Notes: generated by a model not told the origin, from the sequence alone. Counted from the first letter of the stretch, positions 23,570-36,548 are shown. The stretch is 64,000 nt of DNA from Ctena decussata (GCA_963989385.1 OZ022500.1:113811842-113875841), one strand, 5' to 3'. Translations and numbers: made by a program.

Positions 23570-24663
23570 TATAATGGTTGTTTGTATGTATTTTGTATCT
23601 CAGGAATTCCAGCCTATATGAGGCTCACCCTCCTACATGCCACATGGCAAGAGGAGGTAATTGTAACCATGACTGGACACGAGACACCCCGAGACCGGTA
23701 TACGGTCAAAAAACTCCCAAAAAACTTGTGGGGTTTAATGTAAGTTTCGGACCGCACGCCGGTCACGAACTTTCGTGCCAGTGTAACGGTCAGAGTCTGT
23801 ATTTAATGTGGAAGAAGAACCGGAGTACCCGGAGAAAGAACCACAGCAAGCTTGCTCGGTATACAGACAGAACCGAAACAGACGTAGTCTCGTCTGCCTA
23901 AGGCGTCAGAGACCAGTGGTCTGCTGTCGCAGGTCGAAACCCTTGACAAACAAGCTGCCTCGGGCCAGTGGAGGGGTACACTGCTTCACTGGAAGGCAAA
24001 ATCTTCCTCGGCAGCCTGCATTATCGAGAGGGCAGTAGTCCGACCTCTCATAAAATTAATTCAAAAGAAGTCAGTCCTACTGTCCCCTCTCAACAAACCC
24101 AAAATTTCACGGTTGACAGACGCAAATTTTATACCCGCCACCCACATTTACAAAACTTTCTAAATTACAATATTACAAGTCGCCTAGGTTGGTGCACAAC
24201 AGCTAGAAAATCAGAACCACGTTTTTTACATAAATCATATTACATCAATAATGTCAATGGCGAACAAACCTAACAATATTAATTAAATTACATAAACAGC
24301 AGCCTCGAGCTCACAATGGCGGACACATGTCTAATTACACCACGCGGCCGGGCACGTGCTGAAAAAACGCCTGACATTTTACAAACAAATAACTCCTTTG
24401 AGAAGGTAAAACGCGGCTCAATAAACACACAGTCAGAAGCACCATCACCTAAGCTATTAATTTATGTAGGCAACATGAAATTATCCTAGTTAAAACATTG
24501 AAAAATAAATTAAATTTCCCAAGCAAAAAAATGCGTCTGTCACTCATGAAATCTCCACGTGCCTTTTTTGTCAGATAAAGACAAGCATTGTAAAACTATT
24601 TTTAAATATTCTGTGGGGTGCCGTTGTGTGTCATTGGGTGATTAGCAGTACCTGAAGCGGCTG
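23570..24663. other. Unassigned stretch with short + strand frames
   Basis: Slightly more G+C-rich than its surroundings. Frames of 76-107 codons overlap in different frames between 23578 and 24273, with basic, Arg-rich content. None shows a motif I can name or splice sites with a consistent phase. It could be debris of a retroelement coding region. Confidence 0.3.
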
Positions 24664-26051
24664 CGGGACGTTTCGCGCCAGAGACGTTTCGTCCCAGGAC
24701 GTTTCGTCCCAGACGTTTCGTCCCATTTTCCTTGGTGGGACGTTTCGTCCCATAATTCCGGAACGTTTCGTCCCATACTTATGGAGTGCCAAAGGAAGGG
24801 GGAGGGGGCGGGCGAGGGGTGTAACTTGACTTTTCAAATGGTACTTATGTGCAGTCGAGATAGTTAATACCACCCTATAAATGTATATTGGCTGTCGGCA
24901 ATTAAGTATTCCTATTCATTTATAAATCCTTTATTTATACTACATTTCAATGTTTACTTCAAGTGATAGGCCTTATTGTGTTACGGGTTAATGGACCTAC
25001 ACTATCTTAGTTCTATTTTACGGGTCCGTGGAAACGCCCCAAACCACCCCAAAACATCCCAAACCACCCCAAACCTCTACCAAACCACCCCAAACCAGGT
25101 TACCAAGATTCACATACCCCCACCCCCTGTCCCCTCCACACACACACCAACACCGCTCCCACCCACCCCGAAGAGTATATATATATAGATTCAAAATAAA
25201 AAGAACACTTCAATGTTGTTCAATAAGTGTTTGCCCATTTTATGTATGTATGTATCTATTTTAATAATTTCGGGTTTCGATTTTAACGAAAAATTAATTA
25301 TCTCAGTATAATAAAGTAAATTATTTTGTAAGTTTATCTATGTCATGCAGGGGGGGGGGAGGAGGAGGGGGCGACCATTTATACCACCCCAAACCAGCCA
25401 CCCTGGATACAAAGTAGAACCCCACCCCAGTGGCACGTTAATTTAAAGAGTGAAGGGGTGGGGGGGGGGGGAAGGAAAGAACTAATACTCGCCAATCAAC
25501 CTGAAATGTTAGTGTCTTGGTGGGGGAGGGGGTGGGGTTCTAGTTTGAATCCAGGGTGGCTGGTTTGGGGTGGTATGAAAGTGGTTTGGGGTGGTTTGGG
25601 GTGTTTTGGGGTGGTTTGGGGTGTTTCCACGGACCGCTATTTTACAATTGACAAAAATTTGTATTTTATTTAGATATATCTATACTTTTTCAAAAATATT
25701 TTCAATTTTAAGTGATGGGGTAGAGGTTTCCTCCATTTCATTGGTATGGAGGTTATTACAGAGGTGCATTGCCGTATCGTCTGCAATTCCAGGGCCTTGC
25801 CTTGCTCTTGATTTTACGTGCTCTGGTAGTTCATTGATATTATAATTAGGCTTATAATCTATATATGTTCCATGTAATTAATGGTATAAACATATTGAGT
25901 TTTTGGATATTCTCATGTTTTGATCGGGACTTATTCTTCACATCACCAAATGAATATGGGACGAAACGTCCTGGGACGAATCGTCCCGGGCTTTTGGCCT
26001 GTTTGGGACGAAACGTCCTGGGACGAAACGTCCCTGGCGCGAAACGTCCCG
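24664..26051. mobile_element. TIR element with GGGACG(AAA)CGTCCC palindromes; outer of a nested pair
   Basis: Perfect 18-base TIRs CGGGACGTTTCGCGCCAG (24664-24681) and its complement at 26034-26051. Inside each end are 3-4 copies of the palindrome GGGACGAAACGTCCC or its complement, oriented as an extended inverted repeat. A 10-base direct repeat CCTGAAGCGG lies just outside both ends (24651-24660 and 26057-26066), 3 and 5 bases from the TIRs. Nine- or ten-base duplications are typical of Mutator-like elements, so that superfamily is a reasonable guess. No transposase is seen. A second element (25022-25636) is nested in the middle. Confidence 0.75.
25022..25636. mobile_element. Nested MITE with GGTCCGTGGAAAC TIRs (615 bp)
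   Basis: TIRs match in 13 of 14 bases (GGGTCCGTGGAAAC and the complement of CGGTCCGTGGAAAC). They lead into inverted runs of CCCAAACCACC units. A 9-base direct repeat CTATTTTAC flanks it (25013-25021 and 25637-25645), a good target duplication. The interior shares the CACACCAACACCGCTCCCACC-type core with the degraded copy at 17345-17815. Non-autonomous. Confidence 0.82.
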
Positions 26052-26066
26052 ATACCCCTGAAGCGG

Positions 26067-29000
26067 ACTTCGACGGCAACAGCCGAGCTTTTCCGGACAA
26101 GGTCACTTATGAAAAAATAATATAAATGTTTTATTTTTTACTAAATCAAATAATGTTATCTTTGCTGAAAAGTTAAAATGGATTTTATTTTCAATTATAT
26201 AGTTTTAATAAAAATTTTCCATTGTGAACCAATCACTTGCCTCGTACTATATCTGGTTCGGAAAACAGGAGGCCATATTTCAGTAATGTGAAAGTAGGTC
26301 AGAGAGAAAAGCTAGTCGAAAAGTTGTCTAAATTTGCAACATCACTCTGTTTATTTGACAGTAAATCACTTTATGTGATCAAAATAGATGAAGGTACATT
26401 TTGAAAAGACTTCCTCATTTACCACATTAATTTTATTGGTATTTAAGAGCAAAATCGTTCAAATCTGTTGCCTTTTTTGTCAACAGCTGATTGATTAGCT
26501 GATTAGAGAACTCTCTACATTTTAATAACCAGACAGCTTGCCAGAAAACTTTTAATTTCTAAAAGACCAAACAGCTGAGGTTCAATTTTTCAAAACTCTA
26601 TTTGCATTTCTTACTGGATCCTCTTTATTTATGTGAAATGATAAACCATCACTTTGTAAAGACTGGGGGTACCAGTATGGGGGCGCACCACGTTCAACGC
26701 CAATTTACAAAGCCCCCTTTCATCCCATCACCGACCCTGATTGAGCTTTGATCTCGATAGGTGTTGCCGACATCAAGTCGGTAAAACTAACACCACGGCA
26801 AAGCCAACGGTAGTACAATTAATCCACTAAGTGACGAGCGAAAGAGCTTTGATCCCGCTACATTTTGCCGACTTAATCTATCCATCTGCTTTGGCGGCAG
26901 GTGTAAAGCACATTCTGGTCATGGTCTTTATTGATTTCCTACGTTATGGTATAAATTTTCCTATCTTTCAACTAGTGCGATAACGAGCAGAGTAGATACG
27001 ACATGACAGTCCTCACTTAGCAGGCCTCATACTTTTCAGGCTTCTGCAGGATTTCAGGCTTTCATTTCTTGAATTTTACTTGATTTCAGGCTTTGATTTT
27101 TAAGTTTTCAGTGTTTTTCTGCTTAAAAAGGGCTATTTTAGGCTGCAAAAGCAGGCATTTCAGGCTTGGAAAAGCTTTGTCAGTATGAGGCCTGCTTAGG
27201 TAGGCTTATAAAGTCCGTCGTATTCTTCGAAATTCAGAATGTTAATGCTGGCGGTGTAGACAAGTGCAGGACAGGGCATCAGGTTATGATCTGCATTGTT
27301 CATAGAATTTTATGACTGCAAAAGTTCTGCGAACAATGTAACCCCGACGCCGGGCTGCACTTTTCGCAAATGCATTACCCGAGACTTACTTATTCCCATG
27401 GAATCGTAGTCTACGCTGTTGTCACATATTCAATATCATTTTGGGGATAAACCGGCAAATGAACAATCTCGTCTCAAAAAAAAAAAAAAACATGCAAAAA
27501 TTGGCGACCAGTGTGAGTTACGCATTTGGATCAATGCAAACGCGATTACCGTGCCTAAAACAGGTAGTGCAATGGTTAAAGACGGTAACCATTGCACCTT
27601 AAAATAGGTCAGACAGGCTTGTCTAATCCTACTTGTTGATTTCAGCTTCAGATCAAAGGACGCCGCCTCTGACATGTTCAACTCAATGTGTCAGATTGAA
27701 CCGAGAGACGAGAGAAGGTATCTTCACCCAGACATACGCTGATAGCAAAGACTCGTTTCAGCCTGCGCAATATTGTAATGCGATTGGTGTTTCCTGTTCG
27801 CTTTTTAGGTCTTTTTGATATGAGCGTCACCGTTACGCAAGAAAAGCGAATGCTTCCGAAGAAGCCTGCACTCTTCGCATGTTCCATAAGATACATTTTA
27901 TGTGGTGCGGGTCATGAGTTCACCGGACTTACATTGCAGGGACTGTCAGCTGTGAGTTAAAATATTTTCTTTGTGTCGGGTAAAATAAGACCATAGGCCA
28001 TCTGAAACTGAAGTTAATCAGGGTCTTCCTTCATAGATTGTTCATCGAGTTAGCTTTCGTCAGACTTGAGGAGTGCGCATGCTAATCTGCGTCGTTTGCA
28101 CACGCCGTTAAGTACCTTTTAAAAGTAGCCTTTGAAGTGGTGAGATCGCTTCCACGCGTTTGGCATTTTGGGTGTGCAGACGTCCAAACCAGCCTGCGCA
28201 GTCTTGTCCTAATCGTCAATATACAACCAGTTGTCTCGGAAAGAGACTGCGCTATGTACGGTGCTGGTGTGGAATTTACTAGGAGAAAACTCAGAGTGGC
28301 ATTGAGCCGACGACCAAGAGCTATGGACCGTGCGAAAGTTATATAATATAGGAACAAGACTCGGTTTAGCCTGCTTATCCGCGCTGTCAGAATCTTGTCT
28401 GTTCGCATCAATTAACCATGGATTCAGAGAAATATTTCGCCAAGGCGTTGACTCTGAACAGTCTCTACAAATGCGCAAGCTATCGGAGACTTCATTGGTA
28501 CATGCAGTGTCGCAACACAGTGATCGTTAGTCCAGACTTCAAAGGCACCGCTAGACAAGTAGCATGTGCAGATTTGTACTGGTGTGTCACGAGGAAAGAT
28601 ACTGGGTGCATATGCAAAGAGAACTGACATTAATCAGCCTGCGAGTCCCCGCAGGCTTATCGGAATCTTTTCTGTTCGCATCTAACGTACATGAAATCTG
28701 ACGGAATTGCATAACGGTCAGTATGCGCAGATATGCATCTTTATCTATAATTGGGCAGGGGAAATAGAATTTAACAAGGTCATAACTCTCAGTTTAAGTT
28801 TCGGGTTTTTACTATGACAGGACATGAAAAAAGTCATGAATTTCTCAAGTCGCCTTGTTTCTTGAGAAGTCGCTTAGCTTCGGCAGGATGGCGAAGTTAT
28901 TTTGCCCAATTTTTTGGGCCCAGTGCACACCCTGTAGCGATGTATCGCCACATTACGCTCATAAAATTTATAAACGGTTAAAATTTTTAGCTGCGAAATC

Positions 29001-29398
29001 TATTTGTCTGTCTATCTTACATTAAGAGGAGGCGGCCATGTTGTTTTCTAGATAGTGAGTAAAATCCAACACACAAGTATGACGGAACACCCAATATTCT
29101 GCGCGGACATTAGCAATACCCTATGAGGTGGTGGATTTTACTCAAGCCGAAAACATGCCAGCTCATGATCGCAAGCTGGGCGACTGTCATTTTAATTTTA
29201 GGCGCCTGGCCGATGTTTTACTCGCAGTGGGCGAGTGGGCGACCGCTAGTCTGTATCCCTACGTTATGTCATTAGCAACCAGCGTGACTGTTCCGTATGA
29301 CGTTACTTATCTGTTCTCTCTAATAGTATGTGTTCCGGATTTTAGTAGGTTAATTCATCATTCCGCTTTTCTGCCTGTTCACCCTTTTCCTTAAGGTT
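26067..29398. other. 3.3 kb without identifiable gene
   Basis: Short frames of 60-109 codons occur on both strands around 27420-28630, mutually overlapping and without recognisable domains. Several segments at 27757, 28190, 28370 and 28636 share the string CAGCCTGC followed at variable distance by TCTGTTCGCATC, suggesting a diverged repeat. GAGGCCTG/CAGGCTT-type short inverted motifs occur at 27020-27195. I found no RNA gene or promoter that I can support. Confidence 0.4.
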
Positions 29399-29402
29399 TT
29401 AA

Positions 29403-29934
29403 AGGTAGGTTCCTGTACTTTGGAATGCACCATAATTTTGATGATCTTTCATCCAAGTTGTTGGAAAGCACTTATAAAAGGGAATGAATAAGTTTCACTA
29501 AAAAGTGTAAATCAAAAAAATATTAGAAAAGCTGTTTTGCAAGGGATTTCCTAACTCTGTTTTGAACACCAGTTAGCGCTATTTTTAGTTCGTGCCCAAA
29601 ATAGATAACGCAGCTGCATTGCATTTTGGGATAGTTTTAACCCATCCACCATGCCAGGACCTCTAGGAGAGCTCACGACAAGGGAAAATTGACCTTTGGA
29701 GAATGGCATCAGAAATCGCGCACTTATAGACATAATAAACATAGTTATTTTTAGAACTGGAATTCCAACAAAAGAAAATAAACCAAAAAGGGAAAACGAC
29801 TATTTTCTTCTTCAACATCTGACGAGTTTCTCAGTAGCAACAAATTCAGAAAAATAAGAGAATTCAATACTGCTCAGAAAAAGACGAAATTATTTTGTGG
29901 ACATAATTGTTATCGCTGGTACAGGAACCTACCT
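29403..29934. mobile_element. TTAA-flanked MITE (piggyBac-like), copy 1
   Basis: Ends are AGGTAGGTTCCTGTAC and its perfect complement GTACAGGAACCTACCT, each flanked by TTAA (29399-29402 and 29935-29938). TTAA duplication is the signature of piggyBac-type transposition. The element is 532 bp and noncoding. A copy with about 90% identity lies at 51296-51834. Confidence 0.88.
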
Positions 29935-30589
29935 TTAACCAACGCAAGATAGACTTGGGGCAGAATCGAGGAAAAAAGGATACGCTAAACATTTTGGGTG
30001 CAAGCTGGCAACGGGTCTCAATTTAAAGACAATTAAATTATTAACAAGACCTAGGGGGTTGCCAGCTCAAAATAATTGATTTAAATGGTGCACAAGATCA
30101 AAGAAAATAGGTCCTGTTTTGTATCATTTTGGAATCCGTAAGCTTACAATTACCATATTATGAGAGCACCATGACCAAAATAGCCGCACAGGGTTATTAA
30201 CTTTGATAAAATAAATGGCTGTAGGCATGACAAATATTAAGTTAATGATTTTTTGGAATTAGTGAAATGCAAAAATACAGTTTTATCATATGAAGCTTGT
30301 ATTCACCCCACCCACTATAGATTACAGTAGTCACTTAAGTATAAAAAAGGTCTTAAATCTTTCTTTATGGCAAATATGCCACATGAGTCTGAAACTTTTC
30401 ATTTCATTCTTTATAACTGATGACTTATTACTGCTATAAAACGCAAATTTCATTCATCCAGAATCAATTGTAGAATAGTAACTATGCATTTTAAACATCC
30501 CCTGCATATAAGTTGTAGTTTGTAACGCATAAATAAAGAATCCTTTAAGTGTAAGAAACATAATGGCAAAGAAATGTTGGCATTAAAAG

Positions 30590-33173
30590 CAGTGTCTATT
30601 CTAGGGTGCGCGATTGCGGGATTCACGCTAATTTTTAGCTCACCTGGCCCGAAGGGCCATAGTGAGCTATTGTCATACCAATGCGTCCGTCGTGCGTCGT
30701 GCGTCGTCACGCAATGTGTCCGTCAACACCTAAAAACAAATATTCAAACATCTTCTTCTGTAAAACTACTGGTCCCATGGTTCTCAAATTTCACATGGAG
30801 CATTACCTGACTCCAGGGTCTCAGAATTGTAAAATTGGGTCAGGTTGAAAATCCAAGATGGCCGCCGTTACTAAAAATAGCAAAAACAACAAAATAATCT
30901 TCTTCTCCAGAACCACTGGGTATATTTGTCTGAATTTTGGCATGGAAAATCAGTGAAACCTTGGTATTCAAAATTGTAAAAATGAAAAAAATCTGTAGCG
31001 GAGTTTTGTCACAGTGACCTACTTTCTGTTTACGTGTGTAATTTTGCTTAAATGCCAATGTCAAAAGATGACCTATTTAAACAACTTCAAACAACTTCTT
31101 TTCTAAAACCACTGAACCCATGGATCTCAAATTTCACATGGAGCATGACCAGACTGCAGGGTTTCAAAATTGTAAAATTGGGTCAGGTCAAGAATCCAAG
31201 ATGGCTGCCGTTACTAAAAATAGCAAAAACAACAAAATCAACTTCTTCTCCAGAACCATTTGGTATATTTGGTTGAAAGTTTGCATGGAACATAAGTGGG
31301 ACCTTGGTATTAAAAATTGTAAAAATAAAAAAAATCTATAGCGGAATTAGGTCACAGTGACCTACTTTGCGTTTACAAGGCCGATTTTGCTCAAATGTCA
31401 ATATCTAAAGAAAATGCAATCAATTCTGACCAGATTTGGTCAGAATTGGTTTTTGAATGGAATTATTTCAATTTTGTGCCAGTTGACTATCCAAGATGGC
31501 CACCATGGGGGCCGTTACTAAAAATAGCACAAACATAAAAATGACAATTACTCAAGAACCCTTGAATGGAATTGGACCAATTTTGTGTCAGAATGTTCCT
31601 TGCATGAAGCCGTTTCGATTAATTGCAATTTGGCATTCCAAGATGGCCGCCATCTGGTGTTACTAAAAATAGCACAAACATAAAAATGACAATTTCTCAA
31701 GAACCCTTGAATGGAATCGGACCAATTTTGTGTCAGAATGTTCCTTGCATGAAGTCATTTTGATTAATTGCAATTTGGCATTCCAAGATGGCCGCCATCT
31801 GCCCTTACTAAAAATAAAAAATTGAGATGTTTCAAAATATCTAACTGTAGACCATTGATTTCATATTGGCCTCTGTTTCTAAAAATAGAAAAATGTGAAA
31901 ATTAGAAAATCTCAATGGAGTTGGATTAATTTTGTGTCAGAATGGTCCTTTCATTAAGCTTTTTCGATTTTTTGCATTTTGGCATTCCAAGATGGCCGTC
32001 ATTTTCCGTTACTAAAAATAGCACAAAACATGAAAATGACAATATCTCAGTAACCGCTGAATGGATTTTGACGAAATTTGTGTCAAAATGATTCTTGCAT
32101 TGAGATGTTTCTAAAATATCTAACTGTAAGACCAGTCATATTGGCATTTGTTACTAAAAATAGAAAAATGTGAAAATCAGAAGATCTCAATGGGATTGGA
32201 CCAAATTTGTGTCAAAATGGTCCTTGCATGAAGGCTTTTCTATTTTTTGCATTTTAGCAATCCAAGATGGCCGTCATCTGCCGTTACTAAAAATAGCACA
32301 AAACATGAAACTGGCAGTATCTCAGTAACCCCTGAATGGATTTTGATGAAATTTGTGGCAAAATGATTCTTGTATTGAGGTGTTTCAAAAGTAAATATAT
32401 AAAGACCAGGCAAGTTGGCCTCTGTTACTAAAAGTAGCAAAATGTGAAAATGAGAAATTCTCAGTGGAATTGGACCAATATTTTATCAGAATGGTCCCGT
32501 TGCACAATAGCCAGGTGAGCGATATCAGGCCCATTTGGGCCTCTTGTTCTCATATCCCGCATAAATTCAGACCGAATGCGTCCCGCGTAAAAAATAAACA
32601 AGGAAAACGTCCCAAAACCAAAAATTTACTCTTGCCTCCCAGAAAATGCCACTGTTTTGAATAAAACGGCATCAAGCCATTATTGCCGAAGTTGTTTTCG
32701 CCATATTATGTCCATTAGAGTAGCTTCCCTTGACTTCACGGGTTCGATGAAATACCGGAACGAATTTCATTAGAGAGTGGGTAAAATGCGTAACCCCCAC
32801 CCGCACCTGCGTTAGCATACCCGCGGTAGAAATTAATAAATCACTGAAAAACTATGTATCAGCAAAATAATCACTGTAAACCCATTGAAATACTTAGATA
32901 TAAGACTAAAACCTTCAAATCAACTCAGAAAATATACAACTGGAATGTGATAGGATTTAGAACAGAAAAATCGATCTCAAACTGGGTAAAACGGGTCAGG
33001 TAAGATATTACTGTATAGTCTTGGACAGGAATAAATGTCTAATGTCTGTTTTATGAGCTAAATGTTTTCTGTCTGTTCGAAAATTGTCCCCCCTATTTTT
33101 TAAAAATCCCCCCTATTTTTGAGATGGAGGGGGGAAAATCCCCCCTCATTTTCAGTTTCTAGAATAGACACTG
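30590..33173. mobile_element. Non-autonomous hAT-type element interrupted by a Helentron-like insertion
   Basis: Perfect 15-base TIRs CAGTGTCTATTCTAG (30590-30604) and CTAGAATAGACACTG (33159-33173), flanked by the 8-bp duplication ATTAAAAG (30582-30589 and 33174-33181). Removing the insertion at about 30632-32548 leaves roughly 670 bases of hAT-type element, which contain AAAATCCCCCCT-type runs near the right end. No transposase is encoded. Confidence 0.85.
30632..32548 (+). mobile_element. Helentron-like non-autonomous element (AGCTCACCTGG family)
   Basis: Starts TTTTTAGCTCACCTGG with a GGCCCGAAGGGCC hairpin, then CGTC-rich direct repeats. It ends with CCAGGTGAGC (32511-32520, complement of 30638-30647), a hairpin GGCCCATTTGGGCC (32528-32541) and the terminus TCTTGTT. 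Asymmetric subterminal inverted repeats, a 3' hairpin close to the end and insertion between T residues without target duplication are features of Helentrons and their non-autonomous HINE relatives. The body holds at least six diverged units marked by CCAAGATGGCCGCC and GTTACTAAAAATAGCA. Classification is by structure only; no Rep/helicase is present. Confidence 0.68.
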
Positions 33174-33181
33174 ATTAAAAG

Positions 33182-34726
33182 ACTGGCAATCATTGAAAGA
33201 CATCAAACACTATTTTCAACAGTCGATAAAACATCTTTATCCAGCAATTGTAACGTAAACTACCATATAATGACATGAAACTAAGGCAACATTCCCAAAC
33301 AAATTTATAAGATCAAAACTTTCTTCAAAATGATCAAGAACACCCTTTTAAACAGCAAATTGTGTACCCTTGAGTGAATATGATACTTCACGTGGTGGCA
33401 ATCGCATAGTTTTCGTGTTTTGTTTTATTATATTATTATTATCATTTTTTTCATGATTATATTACTCTACAAAACAGTTCAGACGATTGGAAAGAGTAGA
33501 GTAAGAACTGTACAAAATAAATGGACATTCTTACTAAATTGCCAGTTATTAAATATGCAAGAATCAAATTGAAGTTTTGAAAATGTCAGCCAACAGTCAT
33601 ACTAGTAACGTACCCAACAGTAACAAAAAAAAAACAAAAACAAAATAATAAAAGAAAAAAAAAAAAGAAAAAAAAAAGAACAAATAATCAGAATACAAAT
33701 ATAACAGTGGCATAAAAACAAATGTAATCATATGGCCTTACAAAAATACAATGTCATTTATTTATTTATTTTCAAGTCAGTTAGGAAGACTGCTTGTTTC
33801 TGGTCTTATCAGCTGAAGAGAGAATGGACCTTATTTCTAAGGAGTTTAAATAAATTTGAAAAAGACTTGTAGGTTCAGAGAAAAAGCGGTAGAAGTTGTA
33901 GCTGTTATGTGTAATCCGTAATTTGTGTTACATCTACAGTAGTCAGGTGGACATGTTAACATAAAGAAACGTCTTTGTTATAGGCCTTCAAATTTTAATA
34001 ACATGAATTTAAGCTTGCATTTAAAAGATCGAAAGCAGTAACACTATGTTTTAAATTGTAGTTTGTAAATACTCTCATTTCATATCATTGAATAAGATTT
34101 TGAATAAGCTGTTTCAACGAATCAGCTCCTACATGTATCTGGATTCAGTCTTTGTACCTTAGTGTCACTTTTCTCACCTGTGGTAAAAGAGTATACTAGT
34201 ATACTCATATGTCAGTCATGAAGCAGGATTGTCTTTGTTGCGGAGTCGGTCGCAATCTTAACCTATATTAACCTTTCTGTAAAGCAATAGCATAATACTG
34301 GTTTCTAAAATCATATACAGCAATAGTACATATCCTTTGATTTAATTGATCAATAGTAAGTTTAGTGTCGTTGTACTCCCGACGACGTGTACCAACGTTA
34401 CCTATCTATCTTGTTCTAACCAGCCGTACTGCATCATTTTGTTGTTATAAAGATGTAACCCCGGAAAATGTTATTTTTGTGAGATTTTCGACGCAGTGTA
34501 TTCCATCATAAATCTGTTGCAGGATTGCATTATTAGCTGTAACGTTATCAATCTAGTCTAAGGCAGACAATACCCATCAACATCCCCAAAGCTTATTTAG
34601 GCATGGTTTATGAGCACGAAAAAGATGTCACGAAAAAGTTACATGTATTTCAATCAGAAACCCTTAAATACAGATATTTCTTCTGTAGTTCTTTGGACAT
34701 TGTTTACTGTTTTATATTATTAGCTC
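33182..34726. other. AT-rich sequence, nothing recognised
   Basis: Contains an A-rich stretch at about 33625-33690. No coding frame, hairpin or TIR was identified. Confidence 0.5.
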
Positions 34727-36100
34727 ACCTGAGCCGAAGGCTCAAAGGTGAGCTTATAGTATAGGCAGGCCTCCGTAGTCCGTCCGTCCACCATTTTAAA
34801 AGGTCTTCTCCAAAACCGCTTGGCGGATCAAAGCCAAATTTTATGTGGAGCCTCTATGGGTCTGAGGAACGAAAGTTTGTTCGGGGTATCGGGGTCACAT
34901 GACCAAGATGGCCGCCATGCCCATATATGGTAAAAACCCTTGAAAAATCTTCTTCTCCAGAACCAATAGGCCAATGACCTTGAAACTTGGTATGTAGCAT
35001 CGGGCATGCGGGCCCATATAGTTTGTACAAATGATGACCTTGCGATGACCTTGACCTAATTTATGACATGGTCAACTTTGGTACGTTAGGCTTTTATATG
35101 GGAAAACACTTAAACAGTGGATTTTTCAGAAATTATGTAAGTCTAAGGTACAATACTTGGTATACATGGTCAACTAAATGAACAAATGAAGATATTATGT
35201 CACTAAAGGTCAAGGTCACGATGTCGGTCCACCGAAACTGCTGGGCCGATCAAAGCCAAATTTTATATGGAGCCTCCAAGGGTTGGGGTATCGGGGTCAC
35301 ATGACTAAGATGGCCGCCACGCCCATATATGGTAAAAACCCTTGAAAAATCTTCTTCTCCAGAACCAATAGGCCAATGACCTTGAAACTTGGTATGTAGC
35401 ATCGGGCATGCGGGCTTATTATAGTTTGTACAAATGATGACCTTGCGATGACCTTGACCGAATTTATGACATGGTCAACTTTGGTACGTTAGCCTTTTAT
35501 ATGGGAAAATGCTTAAACAGTAGATTTCTCAGAAACTATTTAAGTATAAGTTACAATACTTGGTATACATGGTCAACTAAATGATCAAATGAAAATATTA
35601 TGTCACTAAAGGTCAAGGTCATTCGGTCCGTTCATCCGTCATCAAGATTTTCAAATATCATCTCCTCCAAAATGATGGGCCAAATTTTATATGGAGCCTC
35701 CATGGGTTGGGGGAATGAAAGTTTGTTCGTGGTATCTGGGGCACATGACCAAGATGGCCGCCAAGCCCATATATGGTAGAAACCCTTGAAAAATCTTCTT
35801 CTCCAGAACCAAAAGGCCTATGACCTTGAAAGTTGGTATGTAGCATCGAGCATGCGGGCCTATTATAGTTTATACAAATGATGACCTTGCAATGACCTTG
35901 ACCTAATTTATGACATGGTTAGTTTTGGTACGTTAGGCTTTTATTTGGGAAAACGCTTAAACAGTGGATTTCTCAAAAACTATTTAAGTCTAAGGTACAA
36001 TACTTGGTATACATGGTCGACTAAATGAACAAATGAAGTTATTATGTCACTAAAGGTCAAGGTCATGCGGTCTGTGATACTAAATTATAGCTAAAATACT
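34727..36100 (+). mobile_element. Helentron-like element (AGCTCACCTGAGCC family), 3' end missing
   Basis: Head hairpin AGCTCACCTGAGCC-GAA-GGCTC..AGGTGAGCT at 34732-34766, followed by GTCCGTCCGTCC. The body is three diverged tandem units of about 430 bases, each marked by CATGACCAAGATGGCCGCC, CTTCTTCTCCAGAACCA, GGTATGTAGCATCG and ACTAAAGGTCAAGGTCA (near 34900, 35300 and 35750). The expected 3' inverted motif and terminal hairpin are not found before the sequence changes at about 36075-36100, so the element is 3'-truncated. Confidence 0.65.
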
Positions 36101-36232
36101 AGGTACAATTGTTTGATACTAAATTATAGCTAAAATGCTAGGTACATGTACACTTGTTTTTATGTAATTTAAGCCAATTTTTAAAGTTACAAGTGTGAGT
36201 GATACCTTTTCTCAGTCAAAAATCACTCCTAT

Positions 36233-36382
36233 TTTTAGCTCACCTGAGCCGAAGGCTCACAGGTGAGCTTATAGTATAGGCAGGCGTACGTTGTCCGTCT
36301 GTCCGTCAACATTTTCAAACAACATCTCCTCTAAAACTACAAGGCCCATTGTAATCAAATTTCATATATAGCATCTATAGGC
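36233..36382 (+). mobile_element. 5' fragment of the same Helentron-like family
   Basis: A second head (TTTTTAGCTCACCTGAGCC, hairpin, GTCCGTCTGTCCGTC) that loses similarity after about 150 bases near a GCATCTATAGG string. It is a severe 3' truncation. Confidence 0.65.
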
Positions 36383-36548
36383 AGGGGGAACCAATAATAC
36401 TGTTTTTTTTATCCAAATCACTATCTGTTTGCATTTTAAAGAAAGGGAATATATGATATTTTGGAGTCTTTGCCTGGGCATAATTATCTGTATGTGTGCT
36501 TGCGGTAATGTCTCAAATTTGTTGATTATGAGCTGTACATATTGAAAT

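Noticed and set aside
27419..28630. Cluster of overlapping short frames on both strands
   Set aside because: Mutually exclusive frames, no motif, no consistent splice signals. Shared short motifs suggest a diverged repeat instead.
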